Below the pieces are notes generated by a model. It made no database searches. It was given only the letters and a program-made list of their open reading frames with translations, and had not been told where the DNA came from. Position numbers and translations under genes: made by a program. From Phycisphaerales bacterium (GTDB lineage Bacteria; Planctomycetota; Phycisphaerae; Phycisphaerales; SM1A02), in assembly GCA_022446795.1 (NCBI GenBank), contig JAKVBX010000004.1, forward strand, positions 139,503 to 203,502: a stretch of DNA of 64,000 nucleotides. Reading direction: 5' to 3'. This document shows positions 27,872 to 36,842 of the stretch, one piece after another (the first letter of the stretch is position 1; each line of letters starts with the position of its first letter).

Positions 27872-29083
27872 ATGGCAAGACGTGCAGCAGTCATCACGGC
27901 CATCCGAACCCCCTTCGGTCGATACGGAGGCACCCTGTCGCCGGTCCGACCCGATGACCTGGCCGCGCTCGTGATCCGCGAAGCCGTCGCCCGCTCGGGA
28001 ATCGACCCGAAGCTGATCGACGAGATCTACTTCGGAGCGGCGAACCAGGCCGGAGAGGACAACCGGAACGTGGCCCGAATGGCAGGCCTGCTCGCGGGCC
28101 TCCCCGAGACCGTTCCCGGGACGACCGTCAACCGGCTCTGCGCCTCCGGCCTGGAAGCCATTGCGATCGCCGCCCGCATGATCGAAGCCGGACACGGAGA
28201 CGTCATGGTGGCCGGCGGTGTCGAGAGCATGAGCCGCGCCCCATTCGTCATGCCCAAGAGCGCCAAGGCCTTTGCCCGGACACCCGAGGTGTATGACACC
28301 ACCATCGGGTGGCGATTCACCAACCCGGCGCTGTCCGCACTTCATCACCCCTACAGCATGGGCGAGACGGCCGAGAACGTCGCCCGACAGTTCAACATCA
28401 CCCGCGAGGAACAGGATCGTTTCGCGGTCCTCAGCCAGCAGCGATGGGCACTCGCGAATGAAATGGGCTTCTTCGCAGACGAGTTGATCCCGGTCGAGAT
28501 TCCCCAGCGCAAGGGTGATCCGATCGTCTTCACGACCGACGAACATCCCCGCCCGGATACGACCATCGAAAAACTCGCCAAGCTTCGCCCGGCCTTTTCC
28601 AAGGATGACGCTGGCACGGTGACGGCCGGCAACAGTTCCGGCGTCAACGACGGTGCCGCGGCCCTGGTCCTTGTCGAGGCGGACCTCGCCCGGGCCCAGG
28701 GGCTGGAACCCCTGGCGATCATCGGACCGTCCGCGTCCGCCGGCGTCGACCCGGCGACGATGGGACTCGGACCAGTACCCGCCACTCGAAAAGCACTGGA
28801 GCGAGCCGGACTGAAAACGGACGATATCGGGCTTTTCGAGCTCAATGAGGCCTTTGCCGCCCAGTCAATTGGGTGCGTGCGCGAACTCGGGATCGACCTG
28901 GAGCGTGTCAATGTCAATGGTGGTGCCATCGCCATCGGGCACCCCCTTGGGGCCTCTGGAGCCCGCCTCGCCGCGACGCTTATTCATGAAATGCGTCGTC
29001 GAAAGGTGGACCGGGGCGTGGCTACACTGTGTGTTGGTGTCGGGCAGGGCCTGGCCACGGTGCTGGAACACCCCGGGAACTGA
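27872..29083 (+). CDS. paaJ: 3-oxoadipyl-CoA/acetyl-CoA C-acyltransferase (thiolase)
   Basis: 403-residue degradative thiolase. The acyl-accepting Cys is in [11 protein letters not shown] (about 90), the His in [15 protein letters not shown] (about 355) and the second Cys in [10 protein letters not shown] (about 388). The N-terminus [18 protein letters not shown] and the [14 protein letters not shown] segment resemble PcaF/PaaJ thiolases. It would cleave 3-oxoadipyl-CoA into succinyl-CoA and acetyl-CoA. It leads the paaJ-A-B-C-D unit, 24 bases before paaA, and is divergent from the TPR kinase. Confidence 0.9.
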   Translation: MARRAAVITAIRTPFGRYGGTLSPVRPDDLAALVIREAVARSGIDPKLIDEIYFGAANQAGEDNRNVARMAGLLAGLPETVPGTTVNRLCASGLEAIAIAARMIEAGHGDVMVAGGVESMSRAPFVMPKSAKAFARTPEVYDTTIGWRFTNPALSALHHPYSMGETAENVARQFNITREEQDRFAVLSQQRWALANEMGFFADELIPVEIPQRKGDPIVFTTDEHPRPDTTIEKLAKLRPAFSKDDAGTVTAGNSSGVNDGAAALVLVEADLARAQGLEPLAIIGPSASAGVDPATMGLGPVPATRKALERAGLKTDDIGLFELNEAFAAQSIGCVRELGIDLERVNVNGGAIAIGHPLGASGARLAATLIHEMRRRKVDRGVATLCVGVGQGLATVLEHPGN

Positions 29084-29107
29084 CTCCCGGGACCTGGAAG
29101 GAATGAC

Positions 29108-30130
29108 ATGAGCGGTGCAGCCAATCCAGTCAAACCCCTTGAGATGACCGGAAACGAGGACCCGGACAAGCTCGCTGAATTCGAGCAGCGAATCGCCGAC
29201 GGTGTCCTGATCGAACCCGGGGACTGGATGCCCCAGGCCTATCGCATGGGCATGCTGGGCATGGCCGAACACCACGCCAACAGCGAGATCATCGGTGCCC
29301 TTCCCGAGGGCGAGTGGATCACGCGAGCCCCGAGCATGCGGCGGAAGCTGGCCCTGACGGCCAAGGTCCAGGATGAAGTCGGCCACGGCCAGATGCTGTA
29401 CCGGGTTTCACAGGAACTGGGCAAGAGCCGTGATGACATGCTCCGTGACCTGGTCATGGGCAAGACGAAGTACCACAACTGCTTCAACTACCCCGCCCCC
29501 ACCTGGGGTGATATCGCCATGATCCAGTGGCTCATCGACGGCGCCGCGATCATGAACCAGAAGACGCTGGCCGATGGCGCCTACGGCCCCTATGTCCGCA
29601 CGATGAACCGCATCAACATGGAAGAGGCCTTCCACTTCAAGAGCGGAGAGGACATGGTCCTCACGCTGATGAGCGGCACCCGGGCCCAGAAGCAGATGAC
29701 CCAGGACGCCTTCGATCGCTGGTGGCCGGTCTCGCTCATGTTCTTCGGCCCGGCCGACAAGCCGGATGCGGAACAGCGACCCGCCATGCGGTGGCGAATG
29801 AAGGTCGAACGCAATGACTCGCTGCGCCAGCGCTTCATCAATCGATTCGCACCCGCGGCCATGGACCTGGGCCTGGTCATCAATATCGTGACCAAGGACG
29901 AGCAGGGCCTGGTGACGTCGACGAAACCTGACGAAGGCCTGGTTCTCGACGAGACGACCGGCAACTGGTCCTTCACCGAGCCGGACTGGGACGAGTTCTG
30001 GCGTGTCATCCGAGGCAACGGACCGTGCAATGCGCATCGCCTGTCGCTTCGTCGGTTCTCCTACGAGCAGGGTGGCTGGGTCCGCCGGGCCATCGGCGCC
30101 GGTTCGACCTCCATGCCACCGGCAGCGTGA
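29108..30130 (+). CDS. paaA: 1,2-phenylacetyl-CoA epoxidase, catalytic subunit PaaA
   Basis: Ferritin-like di-iron oxygenase subunit of 340 residues (E. coli about 309). The iron ligands are visible as two Glu-x-x-His pairs, DEVGHGQMLY (about 80) and EEAFHFKSGED (about 175). Other conserved stretches are MPQAYRMGMLGM, KTKYHNCFNYP and DRWWPVSLMFFGP. With PaaC and PaaB it epoxidises the aromatic ring of phenylacetyl-CoA using O2 and electrons from a reductase. AAGGA precedes the start. No paaE reductase gene follows, unlike the E. coli operon. Confidence 0.95.
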   Translation: MSGAANPVKPLEMTGNEDPDKLAEFEQRIADGVLIEPGDWMPQAYRMGMLGMAEHHANSEIIGALPEGEWITRAPSMRRKLALTAKVQDEVGHGQMLYRVSQELGKSRDDMLRDLVMGKTKYHNCFNYPAPTWGDIAMIQWLIDGAAIMNQKTLADGAYGPYVRTMNRINMEEAFHFKSGEDMVLTLMSGTRAQKQMTQDAFDRWWPVSLMFFGPADKPDAEQRPAMRWRMKVERNDSLRQRFINRFAPAAMDLGLVINIVTKDEQGLVTSTKPDEGLVLDETTGNWSFTEPDWDEFWRVIRGNGPCNAHRLSLRRFSYEQGGWVRRAIGAGSTSMPPAA

Positions 30131-30136
30131 GCGACC

Positions 30137-30748
30137 ATGTCGAAGATCCGCGAACGACAGTTCAACCATGACGGCGAACTTCCGCCGGGTACACCGGATA
30201 CCCAGCATTGGGTCGTCTACACCCGCAAGAAGGAAGGCAACCCCTTCAAGTGGGCTGGCTCCCTGAATGCCCCGGACCTGGAACTGGCTATTCAGTTCGC
30301 GGGCGAGCACTACGGACTGGATGAAGCCTGCATCGCCGTCCTGGTCCACCATGCCGATGACCGGACCGACGGCCCCTGCGGGCTGGAACCACTGGAACCC
30401 GGGACGGCCGATGGCGACGATGGCTCGGACTGGACGGTCCTTGTTCTGCCACGCCGTGGCGGCAACCTCCAGGAAGCGGGCACGATCAAGGCGCCCGATG
30501 CGGAAACCGCCATCGCCCGTGGAACCCGAGCCCATGCCAATGGGAAGATCGTCCAGGTCTGCGTCGTTCCGACGGATCGGACGGTCGTAATCACGGGTGA
30601 TCACGACACACTGATCTGGCGCCTGCATGACATGACGTACAAGTTCGCCCGGGGCTACAGCAAGGATGTCCGCGCCAAGTGGACCCGCATCCGCGACGAA
30701 GAGACCTACGAGGACTATCGCAAGGAGGACATCCACTCGCACTTCTGA
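30137..30748 (+). CDS. paaB: PaaB-type epoxidase subunit with duplicated PaaB domain
   Basis: 203 residues, twice the usual PaaB length (about 95). Residues 24-72 (HWVVYTRKKEGNPFKWAG, then SLNAPDLELAI) are a PaaB-like module. Residues 98-151 (DWTVLVLPRRGG, then AGTIKAPDAETAI) repeat the same pattern with AG(S/T)(L/I)xAPDxExAI aligned. A charged C-terminal tail (about 160-203) follows. In E. coli PaaB bridges two PaaAC units; a tandem version could replace a homodimer. It starts six bases after paaA. Confidence 0.85.
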   Translation: MSKIRERQFNHDGELPPGTPDTQHWVVYTRKKEGNPFKWAGSLNAPDLELAIQFAGEHYGLDEACIAVLVHHADDRTDGPCGLEPLEPGTADGDDGSDWTVLVLPRRGGNLQEAGTIKAPDAETAIARGTRAHANGKIVQVCVVPTDRTVVITGDHDTLIWRLHDMTYKFARGYSKDVRAKWTRIRDEETYEDYRKEDIHSHF

Positions 30749-30769
30749 TGGTGCGCGTGGTGGCTGACC

Positions 30770-31534
30770 ATGGATGCAATGCTCGCCGATCCCCTGGCCG
30801 TCCTCGTCCTCGCCCATGCCGATGACAAACTGCTGCTCGGTCACGTCCAGAGTGACTGGACGGGCCTGGGCCCCCTGCTGGAGGAGGACATCGCCGCCTC
30901 CGCCATGTCCCAGGATGATCTCAGCCACGCCCTGATCCTCTACGAGTTCCTGGGCAAGCGATTTGACCTGGATCCTGACGTGATCGCCTTCGAGCGGGCC
31001 CCCGAGGACTACGCCTGCTGCGACCTGGTGACGTTCCCCGATGAGTTCGACTGGGCCACCTCGCTCGTCAAGCGATGGCTCGTCGCCGTCTTCACGGGAC
31101 TGGGCCTTGAGCGACTGGGTACGCTCGACGATGCCGACCTGTCCGCGCGGTGCGACCGCATCATGCCGGAACAACGTCTCCAGGTGGCTCACCTGGGCAA
31201 CTGGATCCGACGGCTCGGCAGCGCCGGTGGTGAATCGACCGCCCGGATGCAGGCCGCGGTCGACCGTGTCGCCGAGGTGACCGGCACGCTCTTCGAGGTT
31301 CCCGGCCATCGATTGGAAGAGGACGAGACCTACTGCTGCGGTCGTGATGACCTGTTCACGGAATGGAACGGGATCGTGCAGGCCACGCTCGCAGAGGCCG
31401 GCCTCACCGGTACGTTCACACTCCCGGAACGGTCCACCGTCGGCGGCCGACGAGGCACCCATGCCGGGCACTTCACGGAACAACTCACCGAGATGACCGA
31501 GGTCCGTCGGGTCTCGCCCGGGGCCTCGTGGTAA
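30770..31534 (+). CDS. paaC: 1,2-phenylacetyl-CoA epoxidase, structural subunit PaaC
   Basis: 254-residue ferritin-like partner of PaaA. Characteristic stretches are LAHADDKLLLGHVQSDW, EEDIAASAMSQDDLSHA, YEFLG, and the AHLGNWIRRLG helix. The C-terminal part carries RRGTHAGHFTEQLTEM. PaaC has the same four-helix fold as PaaA but normally lacks a working di-iron site. Its stop overlaps the paaD GTG start (31528) by seven bases. Confidence 0.92.
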   Translation: MDAMLADPLAVLVLAHADDKLLLGHVQSDWTGLGPLLEEDIAASAMSQDDLSHALILYEFLGKRFDLDPDVIAFERAPEDYACCDLVTFPDEFDWATSLVKRWLVAVFTGLGLERLGTLDDADLSARCDRIMPEQRLQVAHLGNWIRRLGSAGGESTARMQAAVDRVAEVTGTLFEVPGHRLEEDETYCCGRDDLFTEWNGIVQATLAEAGLTGTFTLPERSTVGGRRGTHAGHFTEQLTEMTEVRRVSPGASW

Positions 31535-32025
31535 CCGAGCAGGACATTCGAAAGGTGCTCTCGGGTATTCCCGACCCCGAGCTTCCCGTGAGCATCGTGG
31601 ATCTCGGCCTGGTCAAAACCGTCCACGTCGAGCAGTCCGTTGTCCGTGTCGACCTGCTTCCAACCTGGACGGGCTGTCCGGCGCTCGAAGTCATTGCAAA
31701 GGATGTCGAATCGCAGGTCGCCGCCCTGCCGGGCGTGGACACGTGCACCGTGACCTGGTGCTACGAACCGGCCTGGTCACCGGACCGCATTTCTGCGGAG
31801 GGCCAGTCGATCCTCAAGGCCCACGGGATCACCTCGCCGGGCTGTTGCTCGGAGGCACCGACCACCATTCCCCTGGGGACCTCGTTCATCGCCTGCCCCT
31901 ACTGCGGCAGCAATGAAACCCGCCTCGACAGCCCCTACGGACCGACTCGCTGCCGCTCCATCCACTTCTGCGAGTCCTGCCGGAACCAGTTTGAGCACAT
32001 GAAAGCGGTCGATCTGGAGCCCTGA
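31528..32025 (+). CDS. paaD: PaaD: MIP18/DUF59 domain with C-terminal zinc ribbon
   Basis: 165 residues from GTG 31528, the same length as E. coli PaaD. The N-terminal DUF59 domain begins EQDIRKVLSGIPDPELP and contains IVDLGLVK and TWTGCPALEV. The C-terminus has paired Cys motifs (CPYCGSNETRLDSPYG, then CRSIHFCESCRNQF) of the PaaD zinc ribbon. PaaD is needed to mature the epoxidase, probably in Fe-cluster assembly. An upstream extension to 31363 would lie wholly within paaC and is not needed. Confidence 0.9.
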   Translation: MVTEQDIRKVLSGIPDPELPVSIVDLGLVKTVHVEQSVVRVDLLPTWTGCPALEVIAKDVESQVAALPGVDTCTVTWCYEPAWSPDRISAEGQSILKAHGITSPGCCSEAPTTIPLGTSFIACPYCGSNETRLDSPYGPTRCRSIHFCESCRNQFEHMKAVDLEP

Positions 32026-32034
32026 CCGCCCTGC

Positions 32035-32040
32035 TACAAT
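32035..32040 (+). promoter_or_regulatory. TACAAT -10-like element, 9 nt before the E1alpha gene
   Basis: CTGCTACAAT, 10 bases after the paaD stop, ends nine bases before ATG 32050. No Shine-Dalgarno and no -35 match. It separates the oxoacid dehydrogenase genes from the paaJABCD unit as an independent transcription unit. Confidence 0.5.
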
Positions 32041-32049
32041 TCTCGACCT

Positions 32050-33210
32050 ATGACCACGACTGCCAGGCCATCCCACCCGGTGGCTGATTCCCTGTCCGAG
32101 ACGACCCCTGACGAATCCGGCCGCATGGACACTACCCCGATTGATCTCGGCCATATCGAGGTCCTGCAAGTCCTCGACGAGCAGGGCCATGTCGACGAGT
32201 CCCGCGACCCCGGGCTCAGCGATGCCGAACTGCTGGCCGTGCACCGGGCGATGGTGCTCACCCGGGCATTCGACTCCCGCATGCTCACCATGCAGCGGCA
32301 GGGCGAGATGGGGACGTTCGCGCCGAATCTCGGGCAGGAAGCCTGCATGGTCGGCCAGGTCTGGGAACTCACGAAGCAGGACTGGTTCAGCCCGTCCTAT
32401 CGCTCTTTCGGAGCGCAGATCCAACGAGGCTGGCCCATGGAACGGCTGTTCCTGCTGTGGGCCGGATACCACGAGGGCTTCCCCCCGCCCGAGGGCGTCA
32501 ACGACATGCCCTTCTCGATCGTGATCGGATCACACGTGCTGCCGGCCGTGGGGATCGCCATGGGCATCCGCCGTCGAAAGGACAACCATGCCGTCGTCGT
32601 GAACTTCGGCGATGGCGCCATGTCCCAGGGCGCCGTGAGTGAAGCCATGAACTTCGCCATGGTCGACCAGGCCCCGGTGGTGTTCGTCTGCGAGAACAAC
32701 GGTTGGGCCATTTCCACGCCATCGAAACTGCAGTTCGCGACCGAGCACCTCGCCGGGCGCGGAACCGGATTCGGTCTGCCCTCCATCCGGGTCGACGGTA
32801 ATGACATCCTCGGCATGATTGTCGCCATGCGGGAAGCCACGAGGCGAGCCCGCGAGGGCGAAGGTCCGACGTTCGTGGAGGCCCTGACCTATCGACTCAG
32901 CCTGCACACCACCGCAGACGATCCCAAGGTCTACCGCGACGATAGCGACATGGAACCCTGGCAGGATCGATGCCCGTTGGCGCGAATGGAGAAGTTCCTG
33001 CAGCGCCGCGGTCTGCTCACCAGCGAAGCTGCTGCTGCCGTGACCGCCGAATGCGAAGCGGAGGTCCTGGAAGCCCGTGAGAAGTTCCGGAAGATCGCCA
33101 AGGCCCGCCCCCGGGAGGTCTTCAACCATCTCTATCGATCCACCCCAGCCGAGTTGGACGCCCAGCGGGAGGAATACCTGCGTCGTCTCGATCGAAAGGG
33201 CGTGGACTGA
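32050..33210 (+). CDS. 2-oxoacid dehydrogenase E1 component, alpha subunit
   Basis: 386 residues. The thiamine-diphosphate motif runs from FGDGAMSQGAVSEAMNFA to CENNGWAISTP (about 185-220), and RYRSFG-like substrate contacts appear as SPSYRSFGAQ. The phosphorylation-loop region reads YRLSLHTTADDPKVYRD. Such E1alpha/E1beta heterotetramers act on pyruvate, branched-chain or other 2-oxoacids; sequence alone does not fix the substrate. Its place directly behind paaD suggests phenylpyruvate as a candidate (inference). The stop shares a base with the E1beta start. Confidence 0.9.
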   Translation: MTTTARPSHPVADSLSETTPDESGRMDTTPIDLGHIEVLQVLDEQGHVDESRDPGLSDAELLAVHRAMVLTRAFDSRMLTMQRQGEMGTFAPNLGQEACMVGQVWELTKQDWFSPSYRSFGAQIQRGWPMERLFLLWAGYHEGFPPPEGVNDMPFSIVIGSHVLPAVGIAMGIRRRKDNHAVVVNFGDGAMSQGAVSEAMNFAMVDQAPVVFVCENNGWAISTPSKLQFATEHLAGRGTGFGLPSIRVDGNDILGMIVAMREATRRAREGEGPTFVEALTYRLSLHTTADDPKVYRDDSDMEPWQDRCPLARMEKFLQRRGLLTSEAAAAVTAECEAEVLEAREKFRKIAKARPREVFNHLYRSTPAELDAQREEYLRRLDRKGVD

Positions 33211-34193
33211 TGGCCCAATGCACGATGGTCGAGGCCCTGAACCTGGCGCTGGATGAAGCCATGGCTGCCGATGACGGCGTGATGGTCATGGGCCAGGACG
33301 TGGGCGTCAACGGCGGCGTCTTCCGCGTGACCAAGGGGTTGTTCGAACGCTACGGCCACGACCGTGTGATGGATACACCCCTGGCGGAGTGCGGCATCAT
33401 CGGCACCGCCGTCGGGATGTCCGTCTACGGACTGAAGCCCGTGGTTGAGATCCAGTTCTCGGGTTTCACCATGCAGGCCTTCGACCAGATCGAGCAGAAC
33501 ATGGCCCGGCTTCACAACCGGACGATGGGTCGATTCCAGATGCGCATGGTGCTGCGAACGCCATTCGGCGGCGGCATTCGCGCGGTGGAACATCACAGCG
33601 AATCACGCGAAGCGTACTGGGCGCACACCCCGGGCCTGAAGGTGGTCATTCCATCCGGCCCCCGGAACGCTCGCGCCCTGCTGGCCTCGGCCATCGATGA
33701 CCCGGACCCGGTGATCTTCTACGAACCCAAGGCCGTCTATCGCGCCTTCCGGGAAGACGTGCCCGAGCAACGCGAGACGATGCCCATCGGCGTCGCCGAG
33801 ATCGTCCGACCAGGCAAGGACCTGACGCTCATCAGCTATGGCGCGATGATGCGACCGGCCCGCGAAGCCGTGGAGGACCTCGCCGACGAACATGGCCTCG
33901 ATGTGGAACTCATCGACCTGCTGACCGTCTCCCCGATGGATACCGCCACCCTCTGTGACTCCGTGTCCCGGACCGGCCGCTGCGTGATCGTTCACGAGGG
34001 TCACCGGACCTGCGGGATCGCTTCGGAAATCATCGCACGGCTCAACGAGACGGCCTTCGAGTACCTGGAGGCACCCATTCGTCGCCTGACGGCCTATGAC
34101 ATTCCGTTCCCCTACTTCCAGACCGAGCAGCACTTCCTTCCCGATGCCGATGACATCGTGGAGGCGGTCCGCGAGACGATGGCGTGGGAGTGA
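33210..34193 (+). CDS. 2-oxoacid dehydrogenase E1 component, beta subunit
   Basis: 327 residues beginning AQCTMVEALNLALDEAMAAD. Typical stretches are GQDVGVNGGVFRVTKGL, TPLAECGIIGTAVGMS and LRTPFGGGIRAVEHHSES, with the catalytic-loop His. The C-terminal transketolase domain contains RCVIVHEGHRTCGIASEI. It forms the alpha2beta2 E1 with the preceding gene. Two bases separate it from the E2 start at 34196. Confidence 0.92.
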   Translation: MAQCTMVEALNLALDEAMAADDGVMVMGQDVGVNGGVFRVTKGLFERYGHDRVMDTPLAECGIIGTAVGMSVYGLKPVVEIQFSGFTMQAFDQIEQNMARLHNRTMGRFQMRMVLRTPFGGGIRAVEHHSESREAYWAHTPGLKVVIPSGPRNARALLASAIDDPDPVIFYEPKAVYRAFREDVPEQRETMPIGVAEIVRPGKDLTLISYGAMMRPAREAVEDLADEHGLDVELIDLLTVSPMDTATLCDSVSRTGRCVIVHEGHRTCGIASEIIARLNETAFEYLEAPIRRLTAYDIPFPYFQTEQHFLPDADDIVEAVRETMAWE

Positions 34194-34195
34194 CC

Positions 34196-35536
34196 ATGCC
34201 GACTACCAGAGAATTCAAGCTTCCTGACCTGGGCGAAGGTGTCCATGAAGGCCAGGTCATGCGCCTGCTTGTCTCCGAGGGGGAGCAGGTCGCCGAGGAC
34301 CAGCACATCATGGAGGTGGAGACCGACAAGGCTGCGGTCGAGATTCCCTCCCCGGTCACGGGACGCGTCCAGCGCATCCATGTCGAGGAAAAGCAACTGG
34401 TTCACGTCGGCGACGTGATGTTCACCTTCGAGTCCGATGAGGCCTCGGCACCCGGCACACCAGCGCCGGAGCCGTCGAGCACGCCAGTCCAGTCCAGTCG
34501 ACCCGCCCCACCACCGCGATCAGGGACGGGGCGTCGAACACCAGCTTCACCCTCCGTTCGGCGATTGGCCCGGCAGATGGGGATCGAGATCAGCACGGTC
34601 CAGGGATCCGGCCCGGGTGGCCGCGTGACCCGACGGGACCTGGAACAGCACGGGACAACCACGGTCCCCACTCCACCCCCCGCCCCGGTCATTCCCGCGA
34701 CACCGACAGCACCCACGACGCCAACAGCCGCCCCGGCTCCCCAGGCTGTTCCGGCAACGCCGGTCGTCTCCAGGGCACCGAGCCCGCCGGCCTCGGCGCT
34801 GGCCCTCGACATCGAGGGTCGCGTTGACACCGATCACTATGGAGAGATCGTCCGGGCGCCACTCACCCAGGCACGCAAGGCCATCTCGCAGGTGATGAGC
34901 ACTGCCTGGATGACGATCCCACATGTGACGGACTGCAATGACGCCGACATCACGGAACTGGAGACCCTCCGCCGGAGCTTCCAGGATCCGGGTCGACCGG
35001 AGCGACGGATCACGACGCTCGCCTTCGTCATTCGCGCGGTCTGTCGCGCCCTGTCGACATTCCCGATCCTCAATGCCTCGCTGGATGAAACCAGCGGCGA
35101 GATCATCTTCCGCCGATACGTGAACATCGGCATCGGCGTGGACACGCCACGAGGACTGGTCGCCCCGGTCATCCGCAATGCCGATCGCATGGGCGTCGGA
35201 GAACTCGCCGATCACCTGCAGGTCATCGGCGACAACGCCCGCAACGCGACCTTCTCGATCGAGGATACGCGTGGCGGCACGTACACGATTTCGAACGCCG
35301 GCGCGATGGGCCAGACGCGGTACTCAACACCGATCATCACGCCCGGCCAGGTGGCCTGCCTTGCGGTAGGTCGAGCCCGGAAGATGCCCTGGGTCGTCGA
35401 CGACGAGGTCGTCCCCCGGCTGATCCTGCCGCTGAGCCACTCCATGGATCACCGGCTGGTGGACGGGGGACGTGAAGTGCCCTTCATCGGGCATGTCATT
35501 GACGACCTGGAGAATCCCATGCGATTCATGCTTTGA
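34196..35536 (+). CDS. 2-oxoacid dehydrogenase E2 (dihydrolipoamide acyltransferase)
   Basis: 446 residues. An N-terminal lipoyl domain (3-77) has the lipoylated Lys in VETDKAAVEIP. A Pro/Ser-rich linker leads to an E3/E1-binding domain (about 120-155, SPSVRRLARQMGIEIS). A second Ala/Pro/Thr-rich linker follows, then the catalytic domain from about 210, ending with the active-site HRLVDGG. One lipoyl domain and this layout are like branched-chain-type E2. The E3-binding domain is intact, yet no intact E3 gene lies in the window. MPTTREF was preferred as the start over a GTG at 34184 that overlaps E1beta. Confidence 0.93.
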   Translation: MPTTREFKLPDLGEGVHEGQVMRLLVSEGEQVAEDQHIMEVETDKAAVEIPSPVTGRVQRIHVEEKQLVHVGDVMFTFESDEASAPGTPAPEPSSTPVQSSRPAPPPRSGTGRRTPASPSVRRLARQMGIEISTVQGSGPGGRVTRRDLEQHGTTTVPTPPPAPVIPATPTAPTTPTAAPAPQAVPATPVVSRAPSPPASALALDIEGRVDTDHYGEIVRAPLTQARKAISQVMSTAWMTIPHVTDCNDADITELETLRRSFQDPGRPERRITTLAFVIRAVCRALSTFPILNASLDETSGEIIFRRYVNIGIGVDTPRGLVAPVIRNADRMGVGELADHLQVIGDNARNATFSIEDTRGGTYTISNAGAMGQTRYSTPIITPGQVACLAVGRARKMPWVVDDEVVPRLILPLSHSMDHRLVDGGREVPFIGHVIDDLENPMRFML

Positions 35537-35562
35537 TCGCCCGTTCCCGGAAGGAAGATCCC

Positions 35563-36687
35563 ATGCGCCGAATCCTGCTGTCGCTCCTGTTGCTTGCCAC
35601 TCCTGCTGTTGCGCAACCGGTCAAGCCAACGTCACTTGAACACGTCCCGGCCCCCGGCCTGAGCGCTGGCGTCAAGGCGCCGCCCCTGCACGTGAACTCA
35701 TGGGTCAAGGGCGAACCGGTCAAGACGTACGAGGAAGGCAAGATCTACATCGTCGAGTTCTGGGCCACCTGGTGCGGCCCCTGCATCCGCGGCATCCCCC
35801 ACCTGAGCGAGTTCCAGGCCGAGCACAAGGACGTTGAAGTCGTCAGCATCGCGATCTGGCAGCGGGAAGAGACCCAGGAACAGCGCAACACGGTTGTCAC
35901 CGAATTCGTCGAGTCGCGTGAGACGCTCGCCAAGGACAAGGATGATCCGAACCTGGCGATGGCCTACACCGTGGGCGTGGACCAGGACCGCAAGACGGCT
36001 GCCGCCTGGATGGACGCATCCGGGCGAATGGGCATTCCATCGGCCTTCATCGTCGGTCGAACCGGCAAGGTGGAGTGGATGGGCCATCCCTACAGCAAGG
36101 GCGCCATGGAAGAGGCGTACAAGGCGTACGTCGAAGGAACGTGGGATCGCGAGGCGTTCAACAAGTCGTACCTGGAGGCTAATGCCTTCGCAATCACCCG
36201 GGGTCGTGTTCGAGAAGCCCTTCGCGAAGCCGAAGCGACCAACTCGACACGACTGGCGCTCATGGTGATTGATCGCGCCATCACCGCGTTTCCAACCGTG
36301 ACGTCCTTCCGCATCGACAAGCTGTCCCTGCTGATGACCGTCGGTGACAACCCCGTCCGCGCCGAGGCCTATGCCCGTGAGTTGACGGAATTGGAGTGGA
36401 ACTCACCCTCGACGCTCAACGCCATCGCATGGATGATGGTAGATGAGCCGAAGGTCAAGAAGCGAAACCTCGACCTGGCGTTGAAGTGCGCCTCCCGCGC
36501 CGACACGCTCGAGAACCACCAGGATGCCAACATCCTCGATACGCTGGCCCGCGTGTACTGGGAACGAGGTGATCACGCTCGGGCGATCAGCATCCAGGAA
36601 GCCGCTGTCGAGCGAGCCTCGGTATCGATGAAGTCGAAGATGCAGGAAACGCTTCAGCAGTACCGGGAAACCACTCCCGGGGCCTGA
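35563..36687 (+). CDS. Exported TlpA-like thioredoxin with helical C-terminal domain (paralogue 1)
   Basis: 374 residues from ATG 35563 with GGAAGGA upstream. A signal peptide (1-19, ending AVAQP) is followed by a TlpA/ResA-type thioredoxin domain (about 35-185). The redox motif W70-C-G-P-C74 is in WATWCGPCIRGIPHL, and there is a cis-Pro-containing IPSAFIVGR. Residues 190-374 are alpha-helical and TPR-like (LALKCASRADTLENHQDA). Likely periplasmic disulfide reductase or oxidase. The next gene is a paralogue with the same architecture. It follows the E2 gene by 26 bases, so it may be co-transcribed. Confidence 0.85.
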   Translation: MRRILLSLLLLATPAVAQPVKPTSLEHVPAPGLSAGVKAPPLHVNSWVKGEPVKTYEEGKIYIVEFWATWCGPCIRGIPHLSEFQAEHKDVEVVSIAIWQREETQEQRNTVVTEFVESRETLAKDKDDPNLAMAYTVGVDQDRKTAAAWMDASGRMGIPSAFIVGRTGKVEWMGHPYSKGAMEEAYKAYVEGTWDREAFNKSYLEANAFAITRGRVREALREAEATNSTRLALMVIDRAITAFPTVTSFRIDKLSLLMTVGDNPVRAEAYARELTELEWNSPSTLNAIAWMMVDEPKVKKRNLDLALKCASRADTLENHQDANILDTLARVYWERGDHARAISIQEAAVERASVSMKSKMQETLQQYRETTPGA

Positions 36688-36700
36688 AGTCCGCACAGAC

Positions 36701-36742
36701 GGCCAAGCAAGGCCCCGGTTTTGGCCGAGTTCAGGCTTGGCC
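36701..36742 (+). terminator. Hairpin between the two TlpA-like genes
   Basis: GGCCAAGC at 36701-36708 pairs with GCTTGGCC at 36735-36742, with a smaller internal AGGCC/GGCC stem. It lacks a T-run, so it may be a stabilising or attenuating hairpin rather than a full terminator. Confidence 0.4.
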
Positions 36743-36842
36743 AACCGGCCCCCCGCGATTAGGGGTATCGTGCCTGATCGGCCCCGGCGATCGTCCCCGG
36801 TCGCCGCCCCCATATGGAATATCCCATACCACGGAGTCTCCC

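Noticed and set aside
27782-28546. Upstream extension of the TPR kinase reading frame through paaJ
   Set aside because: The extension runs antisense through the thiolase gene; the family N-terminus (MGETREEQ) is at 27781.
29408-31483. Leftward open frame of about 690 codons opposite paaA-paaB-paaC
   Set aside because: Crosses three well-supported genes and has no recognisable motif; shadow frame.
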